A stretch of DNA of 8,274 nucleotides from positions 1-8,274 of the forward strand of contig JANMQK010000112.1 of assembly GCA_031370485.1 (NCBI GenBank). The letters run 5' to 3'. Below are positions 1 to 5,841 of the stretch, piece after piece; position 1 is the first letter of the stretch, and every line of letters starts with the position of its first letter. The DNA comes from JANMQK01 sp031370485 (GTDB taxonomy: Bacteria > Acidobacteriota > Polarisedimenticolia > Gp22-AA2). A program made the translations under genes and the position numbers. The notes under the pieces are model-generated. The model saw only the letters and a list, made by a program, of their open reading frames with translations, had not been told where the DNA came from and searched no databases.

Positions 1-3000
1 AAGATCCGGTAGGCGGCCGGCGCCGGGGAGGGCGCGCTCCAGGAGAGCGTGACCTGGCCGTTTCCGGCCGCGGCCTGCAGCCCCGTCGGCGGCGGGGGCG
101 CCGGGATGGCCAGCACCGTGGCCGGATCGCCGAGGAAGGTGTAACTCTGCAGGTCGACTATCGAGCCCTGCGACCAGAGCGCGGCGCGCATCCCGATCTC
201 CGCCGGCCCGAGGACCCTCTCCTTGAGCGGCCCGAGGAGCGGGCCGAAGACGTTGTTCGAGACCACCGTGCCGATGAAGGCGTTCGACAGCGCCGCGGGG
301 GCCAGGACGGCGATCGCCCCGCCCGACGGGTTGTTGACCATCCCCTCTCCGACCGAGCCGCTGCCCAGCAGGAAATGAAACCCGCCGCTGAGACAGTTGA
401 TGTTGAGCATGAACGGGAGGAGGCTGCCGTTGGTCATCGCGGCGGCGTCCGCCGTGGTGAAGAAGGTGTCGAGGCCCCAGGTGTTGAACGAGCCGTGGCC
501 GACGTAGGTCAGGACCGAGGCGCCGTTCTGCAGCTCGGCGAGGATGGCGTTCTTGAAGCCGGTCGCGTCGCTCGCGTTCCAGGGCGGTCTGGCGAAATAA
601 AGCGGCGGGCTCGGCGCGCTGAACGGCGCCGCCGAGAAATAGGCCGACTGCAGCGTGTTGTTCACCGCCTCGAAGTCGTCCGATTCGCCGGTGAACTTCC
701 CCTCCCCCGCCGTCAGGACGGCCCGGCCCTTCCACAAGCCGGCGGGCGGCGAGACCTCGTACTGCAGGATCTTCGTGAACACGCCGGCCGACAGCGCCGC
801 CGTGCGCGTGCTGATCCGGCCGAGGAACATGTCGGGGATCTGGTCGCCGCCGCGGAACGAGGCGAGCCAGTTGTCGCTGCTGTAGTAGCCGATGACGTTG
901 TTCGCCTGGAGCATGATCGGCGTCGGCACCTGGTTGACCCAGTCCGATCGGTTCAGGACGTTCTTGTAGTCGGGGGTGCTGTCGCCGACCAGCAGGACGA
1001 AGGCGGGAGGGGGCGAGGTGGCGGAGGGCCCCGTCCAGTTGAGGAACGCGTAACCGAGAAAGGCGCGGATGGCGTTGACGTCCGGCAGCCCCCAGGAAAA
1101 CTCGTCGAAGACCTGATCGACGTAGACCACCCGCGATGTGAGGCCCTGTGCCGACAGCCGGTGCGCCAGCAGGTTGTCGAGCGCCCCGCCGGGCGAGGCG
1201 TTCACCGTGTCGCGCGCGGCGATCACCAGGATGTCCGCGGCGTTCCCGGGTGTCGTGAGCACCGGGTCCTGGGCGAGGCTGATGGACGCGGGGTGGGCCG
1301 GGCCGCCGGGCCCCGCGACGACGAACTTACGCTGGGACGGGGCTCCCGGGCTGACGTCGAGCGACACCTCGAAGGTGTAGGTCGAGGTCGGGGAGCCGGC
1401 CGCGGTCGCGCCGGTGAGGCGCACCGGGATCGCCTGGCCGCCCGGTGTCGAGCGGCTGATATCGTAGATCGTCGGCGCCGCGCCGCTGAACCCCGTGACC
1501 TGGAATCGCGCGTCCTGGTTGGGGTAGGTGAACGTGAGCATGTCGCCCGAGGCGGCGAAAGTCCTTTTGTAGCGGATCGTCACCGTGTCGAGATACGCCC
1601 GGTCGCTCGTGACCCCCGCGAGGCCCCCGGGGGCTTTCACGTGGACCGTGGACGGGTTGGTCAGGACCGACTGCTGCACGGCGAAGGTCTCCTCGCGGAT
1701 CGTCTCGCCGTCCCAGGTGAAGTCGGCCGTGTGCGCGGTGTCGCCGTTGACCCAGGACTGCGTCCGGTGGTCGGGGTCGGGGGCTTGGCTGGTCCCGCCC
1801 CTCAGCCTGACGGTGACCGACTCCGTCGCCGAGACCGCCGCGAGCCCCGGCAGCGCGATGCTCGGGTCGCGCTGGAACTGGGTGCTCCCCGCGTTCAGGT
1901 CCGGATAGGAGAAGAACGGGTCCACATCCCCCAGCGGCACGTAGATGTTGTTCTCGTCCCAGACCGCCGAGTCCTCGAAGGTGACGGCCAGCGGCTTGGC
2001 CGGCGCTCCCGGCGCCCCGCTCGTCTCGGGAACTCTCAAATGGGAACCGGGGCTCCCCTCCGACGCCAGCCAGTAGATCTCGATGTCGGTGAAGTCGTTG
2101 TACTGATAGATGTCCGGCTGGATCGTGGCGAAATCGAAGTTCAGGATCGTGGGGGGCCCGGCCTTCGGCAGGCCGTAGAACTCGAGGAAGTCGCCCGAGC
2201 CGAACACCCCGTCCGCCTCGCCGGAACCGCCCGACGCGTCCCGGATCGAGATCGGCACCTCGGCCCCCTCCGCCCGCAGCACGAGGGTGCGGGGGTCGTT
2301 GCCGAGAATCCCCGGGGCGTTGGCCGTGAGGTAGGCGTAATCGAGCCGGTAGACGCCGGCCGCCGGGACGTTGATCTTGAAGCGCGGACCGGCCGGGGCC
2401 GACGCTACGGGGGCCAGCGCCACCGCCTGCGGCGCCGGACCGGAGGCCGGGGAATCCATCACGGGCCCGGGGGATGCCGGCCCCGACGGTGACATCCCGG
2501 CGCCGGTGGCGGCCGGCACCCGGAACCGCTTCCCCTGTTCGTAGTTCACCAGGGTTGTCGCGTAGGTTGATTCGAACAGCGGATCGGGACGGAAGGAGTC
2601 CTCCGCCGGGCCGGCCGGGGCCCCGCCGAATCGCACCGCGGCGCGCAGCTCGGAGTAGACGCGCGCCTGCCGGCGCCGGGGGTTGTACTGGAACGGCTGG
2701 AAGATCAGCTCGACGTAGCGCTGCTCCCTGAGGTACCCGGTCCTTCCCAGGCGGGCCGGCGAGGCCGGGATCTCCTGGTCGAGGCCGAAGGCGCGCGCGT
2801 CGGGGGTGAAGTCTCTCTCGTACTCCTGGATGCCCGGCTGCCCCTCCCGGAGGCGGCCGCGCGAACGGAAAAGCGCGGCGCCGCGGGCGTTGGGGACACG
2901 ATCTCGCACCCGGAGATGCGCCACGGGCGCCACGTCGATGCCGGTCAGGATCCCGGATCGCGCATCGAGGATCTCCAGCGTCGGGACGGCGTTTTCGGGG

Positions 3001-3242
3001 ATGGCGACCAGGAATATCTTGAGGGGCAGCGACGGCTCTCCCGGCCGGTCATCCTGCCCGAAGCCCTCGATACGCGGGACGACCCCCGGCGCGCCATCGA
3101 TCGTCTCGAAACGGAGCGGCGGAGCGGTCAGGGTGACAAGCGCCGTGTCATCGGACCGCTGGGATGGCGCCCCCGTGCCGGGGACGACCATGAGCGCCAG
3201 GGCGGCGCAGCAGACGGAAACTCGGAAGGTCAGGGGTCGCAT
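1..3242 (-). CDS. Secreted C25 (gingipain-type) cysteine peptidase with fibronectin type III domain, C-terminus beyond window
   Basis: This frame stays open for 1080 codons and runs off the left edge; I read every codon and found no stop or frameshift. The start is the ATG at 3242. It gives a signal peptide (MRPLTFR, then a hydrophobic stretch to about residue 21 and a likely cut after GTGA). Residues about 30-200 resemble the C25 propeptide (PGEPSLPLKIF region), and about 285-310 hold the FKINVPAAGVYRLDY module common in this family. The catalytic domain spans about 665-1030. It contains VLLVGDSTPDY (about 749-759), YVGHGSFNTWG with the predicted catalytic His916, and NINCLSGGF with the predicted nucleophile Cys950. 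The His-Cys spacing of 34 is close to that of RgpB gingipain (His211/Cys244). The domain ends in FLGDPAT, followed by a proline linker and the start of a fibronectin type III domain (VTLSWSAPSPAPAAYRI). Family knowledge predicts an exported or surface endopeptidase activated by propeptide removal. It lies 60 bases downstream of the radical SAM gene, probably in the same operon. Cleavage specificity and any sorting domain cannot be judged. Confidence 0.9.
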   Translation of the reverse strand, partial: MRPLTFRVSVCCAALALMVVPGTGAPSQRSDDTALVTLTAPPLRFETIDGAPGVVPRIEGFGQDDRPGEPSLPLKIFLVAIPENAVPTLEILDARSGILTGIDVAPVAHLRVRDRVPNARGAALFRSRGRLREGQPGIQEYERDFTPDARAFGLDQEIPASPARLGRTGYLREQRYVELIFQPFQYNPRRRQARVYSELRAAVRFGGAPAGPAEDSFRPDPLFESTYATTLVNYEQGKRFRVPAATGAGMSPSGPASPGPVMDSPASGPAPQAVALAPVASAPAGPRFKINVPAAGVYRLDYAYLTANAPGILGNDPRTLVLRAEGAEVPISIRDASGGSGEADGVFGSGDFLEFYGLPKAGPPTILNFDFATIQPDIYQYNDFTDIEIYWLASEGSPGSHLRVPETSGAPGAPAKPLAVTFEDSAVWDENNIYVPLGDVDPFFSYPDLNAGSTQFQRDPSIALPGLAAVSATESVTVRLRGGTSQAPDPDHRTQSWVNGDTAHTADFTWDGETIREETFAVQQSVLTNPSTVHVKAPGGLAGVTSDRAYLDTVTIRYKRTFAASGDMLTFTYPNQDARFQVTGFSGAAPTIYDISRSTPGGQAIPVRLTGATAAGSPTSTYTFEVSLDVSPGAPSQRKFVVAGPGGPAHPASISLAQDPVLTTPGNAADILVIAARDTVNASPGGALDNLLAHRLSAQGLTSRVVYVDQVFDEFSWGLPDVNAIRAFLGYAFLNWTGPSATSPPPAFVLLVGDSTPDYKNVLNRSDWVNQVPTPIMLQANNVIGYYSSDNWLASFRGGDQIPDMFLGRISTRTAALSAGVFTKILQYEVSPPAGLWKGRAVLTAGEGKFTGESDDFEAVNNTLQSAYFSAAPFSAPSPPLYFARPPWNASDATGFKNAILAELQNGASVLTYVGHGSFNTWGLDTFFTTADAAAMTNGSLLPFMLNINCLSGGFHFLLGSGSVGEGMVNNPSGGAIAVLAPAALSNAFIGTVVSNNVFGPLLGPLKERVLGPAEIGMRAALWSQGSIVDLQSYTFLGDPATVLAIPAPPPPTGLQAAAGNGQVTLSWSAPSPAPAAYRI

Positions 3243-3275
3243 CGTCTCCCGGCATCAGGCCGGGGGGTCACCTCC
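3243..3275 (-). promoter_or_regulatory. Ribosome binding site region with a hairpin before the C25 peptidase start
   Basis: In the minus-strand message a near-perfect Shine-Dalgarno GGAGGTGA (3275-3268) lies 25 bases from the ATG, too far to be used directly. Between them is a 6-bp inverted repeat, CCCGGC (3264-3259), loop CTGAT, GCCGGG (3253-3248). If this hairpin forms, the Shine-Dalgarno is brought to about 8 bases from the ATG. The alternative site, GGGAG at 3250-3246, is only 3 bases from the ATG and partly inside the stem. The sequence elements are read directly; the looping model is inference. Confidence 0.45.
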
Positions 3276-3302
3276 GAAACGGCGAACACCGCGCGTGCGT
3301 CA

Positions 3303-4400
3303 TCACATCCCGCACTTGACGGAGACCCCCCCCTGGTCCTCCGCCAGCGATCCGTTCTTTTCTTTCCAGGCCTCGTAGGCCTTCGCCCTGAACTCGGCGT
3401 TCTTCAAAACTTGAGGATACAGGGCGGTCGGATCGCCCATCTGAAGCTCGGCGACACCGGCGCAGAAGCCGCACTGGCTGCCGTTTGTCGCCTCTTTCAG
3501 GACCTTCTGGGCGATCTCCACGGCGGTTTTGCGCACTTCGATCAGCACCGGCGAGGTGTGCCACATCTCCTTCAGGGACTTGAGTTCCTTGATGTTTGCG
3601 GCCTTGCGGCGCCATTGCACGCAGGGGAAGATGTTGCCGTACGGGTCGATGGCCAGGGAGCCACGCCCCGTGCCGCAGACCGCCTCCCCCGGGCCGTCGT
3701 TGCGCGGCTGCGGGACCGGCTCCTTGCGCGCCCGGGCGTACTCGTCGCTGGTCCAGTATTTCTCGAGAAAGTCGTCGCTCGCCATCAGCCCCAGCGGGTC
3801 CTTGTCGCCGTCGTCGCGCGGCGTGATCACCGGGTCGAAGATGATGCGGGCGTCGAGCTCGTCCGCGATCGCCTGCATCTCGAGCACCTCGCCCTGGTTC
3901 TCGCGGGTGATCGGGCATTTGAGGTTCACCTTGATGTTGAGGGCGCGCAGGTGGCGGACGGCGTCCTTGACGCGCTGCAGCGAGCCCGGCACGCAGGTCA
4001 GCTTCTCGTGGGTCTCCGGCCTCGATCCGTGGATGCTGATCTCCATCTCGAGCGGGTTGACTTCTTCCTTGATGCGCTTCGCCATGGGCCCGTCGATCAG
4101 GAAGGCATTGGTATAGATGCGTATGGCGAAGCCCAGATCGCGGGCGGCCCTGCCGATCTCGAAGAAGTCCTTCCGCACCAGCGGCTCGCCCCCGGACAGC
4201 GTCAGGTAGAGGACGTTGAACTCCGCCAGCTTGCGGAGGGTGTCGATCGCCTCTTCGGTGTTCATCTCTTTCTGCCCCGTCGGGCAGTTGTAGCAGAAGG
4301 AACAGGCGTGGTTGCAGACGAAGGTCAGCTCGAACAGCGCCGACATCGGCGCCGCCTTGCTCCAGTTGTTTTTCGTGATTTGCTCGTAGGCCGTGGACAT
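3303..4400 (-). CDS. Radical SAM peptide/protein-modifying enzyme with SPASM-like C-terminal domain
   Basis: This 365-residue protein carries the radical SAM motif CNHACSFC (Cys29, Cys33, Cys36), the ligands of the [4Fe-4S] cluster that cleaves S-adenosylmethionine. It also has the SGGEP motif at 69-73, which contacts the SAM amino group. The C-terminal part is SPASM-like: Cys242, then AIDPYGNIFPC ending at Cys260, and CGFC at 310-313. The only later cysteine is Cys363 in the terminal CGM tail, so the usual seven-cysteine SPASM set is incomplete and the domain may hold fewer auxiliary clusters. The overall pattern resembles PqqE-like peptide modifiers. The ATG at 4400 follows the PqqD stop after one base (TGACATG), with GGTGAG 5 bases upstream as a weak ribosome site, so the two genes are probably translationally coupled. 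Because PqqD-family proteins deliver peptide substrates to such enzymes, a ribosomal peptide or protein is the likely substrate. The chemistry cannot be read from sequence. An anaerobic sulfatase-maturase role is unlikely because the nearby sulfatase-like protein has no cysteine to mature. Confidence 0.93.
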   Translation of the reverse strand: MSTAYEQITKNNWSKAAPMSALFELTFVCNHACSFCYNCPTGQKEMNTEEAIDTLRKLAEFNVLYLTLSGGEPLVRKDFFEIGRAARDLGFAIRIYTNAFLIDGPMAKRIKEEVNPLEMEISIHGSRPETHEKLTCVPGSLQRVKDAVRHLRALNIKVNLKCPITRENQGEVLEMQAIADELDARIIFDPVITPRDDGDKDPLGLMASDDFLEKYWTSDEYARARKEPVPQPRNDGPGEAVCGTGRGSLAIDPYGNIFPCVQWRRKAANIKELKSLKEMWHTSPVLIEVRKTAVEIAQKVLKEATNGSQCGFCAGVAELQMGDPTALYPQVLKNAEFRAKAYEAWKEKNGSLAEDQGGVSVKCGM

Positions 4401-4401
4401 G

Positions 4402-4668
4402 TCAGCTCACCATCCTGTGCTGCCGCAATTCGGCGACGAATTCGAGGACGTCCTTCTCGGTCTCCTCGGGCTTCCCCTCGTACACGCTGAGAACGCTCTC
4501 GACGATCTGCCTCAAGGTGCGCTTGCCGTCGATCGCCTCCCAGACGAGGCTCCCGGCCTCGTTCAGGACATTCACCTCGGCGCCGTCCGGCAGCACCACC
4601 GTGGCCTGGCCGTCATAGACGCGGTAGGCGGCGTTGGTGCTGCGGGTCAGTACGACATCGAGATCCAT
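4402..4668 (-). CDS. PqqD-family peptide-binding protein (RiPP recognition element)
   Basis: This 88-residue protein has the size and layout of PqqD. A short beta region (TRSTNAAYRVYDGQATVVL) is followed by the conserved centre VNVLNEAGSLVWEAIDGKRT (about 32-51). A helical end with regularly spaced hydrophobics (IVESVLSVYEG, then DVLEFVAELRQHRMVS) completes the small winged-helix fold. Proteins of this family bind the leader part of a precursor peptide and present it to a partner radical SAM/SPASM enzyme, as PqqD does for PqqE. That partner is the next gene, one base downstream. The ATG directly abuts the TAG of the upstream HprK-like gene, and AGGAGG with an 8-base spacer supports this start. 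I expect a cytoplasmic complex with the radical SAM protein. The target peptide is unknown. Confidence 0.88.
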   Translation of the reverse strand: MDLDVVLTRSTNAAYRVYDGQATVVLPDGAEVNVLNEAGSLVWEAIDGKRTLRQIVESVLSVYEGKPEETEKDVLEFVAELRQHRMVS

Positions 4669-4682
4669 CTAGGAGACCTCCT
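4669..4682 (-). promoter_or_regulatory. Strong ribosome binding site of the PqqD gene, inside a palindrome
   Basis: The minus strand reads AGGAGGTCTCCTAG just before the ATG at 4668. AGGAGG (4682-4677) is a near-consensus Shine-Dalgarno with an ideal 8-base spacer. It lies within the last codons of the HprK-like gene, whose TAG touches the ATG. The site is also half of a 5-bp inverted repeat, AGGAG-GT-CTCCT (4671-4682). The 2-base gap is too small for a normal RNA hairpin, so the symmetry may be incidental. Confidence 0.7.
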
Positions 4683-5625
4683 CGACCACGCTCCAGAAGG
4701 AATCGTCCTTCCGGAGAAAAAGACGATAGACCGGGATCCCCTCGAGCGCGGCGGCGACCGTATCGATCGCCGCGGCAGCCTGCGCGGGCTCTTCCATGAC
4801 GAACGGCAGGCTCCCGGCCATCTCGGCCACCGCCCGCGCGCCCTCGATCCTCTCGCGACGGACTTCCCGGCTCTGCGCCAGGCGGTTGAAGCTGGCGATG
4901 GGGAACGCCCGGTTCGTCTGCGGCGCGCGGTGGTGCGCCATCCCGAACGGAATCCCCGCGGCCTGGTGCCCCGCCTCTCCCGGGACGACGAGTGTCAGGT
5001 CGTCGCTCAGCACGGTGTCTTTGGCGGACAACCGCGCCACGGTCGTCTTGCCGCTGCCGGAGGGTCCGAAGAAGACGTAGGCCCTCCCCCCCCTGACGAC
5101 GCACGAGCCGTGCAAGAGGAAACCCTTGCGGTCGAGGATGAACGCGGCGGTCATCGCGCGCAGGAAATTCTCCAGTCCCCGCTCGTAGAGCGCTCCTTCC
5201 GGCGCGACCAGGGCAAGCACCGCCCGGGACGCTTCAAGATCCAGGAGGCCGGCGAACTCGTAGGACCAGAGCGAGAGGCGCGCTCCGGTCCGCCGACGGC
5301 CCATCCGGTAGATCTCCGATCCATCCGTCGGCAACGCGAGGAAGGCCGCGACCTCCGCGGCGCGCAGATCGATCGTCAGGTCGGGCGACGCTCCGGGTTC
5401 TCCCACGAACGGGCTGAAACGGGTCTCGAGATCCTCCGCCTGCCGCGGGGAGAGACCCTCCAGCCGGAAACGAAGCGGGCCGATCGCGAGTCCGACCGAC
5501 AGCCGTCCGAACGGTCTCCCCGCGCGGGCGAAGAAGCCCTCGTCAGGGACGAAATCGCGCCCGGCCTGCGCCGCGGAACCTACAGCCCCGGCGCTCCGGC
5601 CCATGTCGGTCGGCGTCGCGTACAT
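4669..5625 (-). CDS. HprK-like P-loop kinase-fold protein
   Basis: This 318-residue cytoplasmic protein has no signal peptide or membrane segment. Its C-terminal half is a P-loop domain related to the catalytic domain of HPr kinase/phosphorylase. It has FILDRKGFLLHGS (about 162-174), the Walker A motif GPSGSGKTT (187-195), and TVLSDDLTLV (204-213), where Asp208/Asp209 occupy the place of the acidic nucleotide/magnesium residues. I see no equivalent of the later HprK signature for HPr binding, and no HPr gene is present, so a role in carbon control is unlikely. HprK-like proteins recur beside PqqD and radical SAM genes (for example ScmC of the SynChlorMet cassette). HprK homologues in some lasso-peptide clusters (the paeninodin type) phosphorylate the precursor peptide. 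By analogy this one may phosphorylate the cassette's substrate, which is an inference. The ATG at 5625 has AGAGGGGG 10 bases upstream, and an in-frame TGA lies shortly before it, so no longer start exists. A later ATG at 5604 lacks a ribosome site. Confidence 0.85.
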   Translation of the reverse strand: MYATPTDMGRSAGAVGSAAQAGRDFVPDEGFFARAGRPFGRLSVGLAIGPLRFRLEGLSPRQAEDLETRFSPFVGEPGASPDLTIDLRAAEVAAFLALPTDGSEIYRMGRRRTGARLSLWSYEFAGLLDLEASRAVLALVAPEGALYERGLENFLRAMTAAFILDRKGFLLHGSCVVRGGRAYVFFGPSGSGKTTVARLSAKDTVLSDDLTLVVPGEAGHQAAGIPFGMAHHRAPQTNRAFPIASFNRLAQSREVRRERIEGARAVAEMAGSLPFVMEEPAQAAAAIDTVAAALEGIPVYRLFLRKDDSFWSVVEEVS

Positions 5626-5728
5626 GCCTGGATGTCCCCCTCTTCACCGGTCGAACCCGCCCGCTTCACGCTCGAGGTCTATCGGGCTTGCCCCTGGGAT
5701 GCGCGACAATGGGCGTCTGGACCGCCGA

Positions 5729-5757
5729 AATATACCGCCCTCCGGGGCCTCTGTCCA
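5729..5757 (-). promoter_or_regulatory. Predicted sigma70-type promoter of the HprK-like/PqqD/radical SAM/C25 unit
   Basis: On the minus strand a -35 box TGGACA (5757-5752, five of six consensus) is separated by 17 bases from a -10 box TATATT (5734-5729, five of six). The AT-rich -10 stands out in GC-rich surroundings, and the site lies between two genes. It would start transcription near 5722 and leave a leader of about 95 bases before the ATG at 5625. I saw no recognisable riboswitch or operator in that leader. No experimental start site is known, and sigma specificity in this organism is assumed. Confidence 0.6.
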
Positions 5758-5793
5758 AGCCTTTTTGCGCCTATCGCTTATGTAATGGTCGCG

Positions 5794-5812
5794 AAACGGC
5801 CCTGGCGGGCCG
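5794..5812 (-). terminator. Weak hairpin terminator candidate after the sulfatase-like gene
   Basis: In the minus-strand message CGGCCC (5812-5807), loop GCCA, GGGCCG (5802-5797) form a 6-bp all-GC stem. It is followed by only three U residues (5796-5794). It sits 30 bases past the sulfatase stop codon and upstream of the predicted promoter, the expected place for a boundary between units. The short U-run means termination may be partial, allowing read-through. Confidence 0.4.
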
Positions 5813-5841
5813 GGCGAATTGGAAGAGGGGTCGCGGAATAG

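Noticed and set aside
375..2492. A 705-codon plus-strand reading frame, rich in Arg, Gly and Val
   Set aside because: It is in exact codon register opposite the C25 gene. Such frames stay open because TTA, CTA and TCA sense codons are rare in GC-rich genes. It has no recognisable domain, and the opposite strand has clear catalytic motifs.
3303..4400. The radical SAM gene as an anaerobic sulfatase-maturating enzyme for the neighbouring sulfatase-like protein
   Set aside because: The sulfatase-like protein has Thr at the maturation site, so no formylglycine can be made. The radical SAM gene is paired with a PqqD protein and belongs to a separate transcription unit.
5580..5669. A 29-codon minus-strand frame starting GTG in the leader and overlapping the HprK-like start, considered as a precursor peptide
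   Set aside because: It has no Shine-Dalgarno at a usable distance, a GTG start, and most of its length lies inside the HprK-like coding region. The composition fits an out-of-frame shadow.
5626..5722. A riboswitch in the leader of the HprK-like gene
   Set aside because: I compared the leader by eye with cyclic-di-GMP, SAM and similar consensus patterns and found only short chance matches such as CAGGGGCAAGCCC, without the required paired elements.
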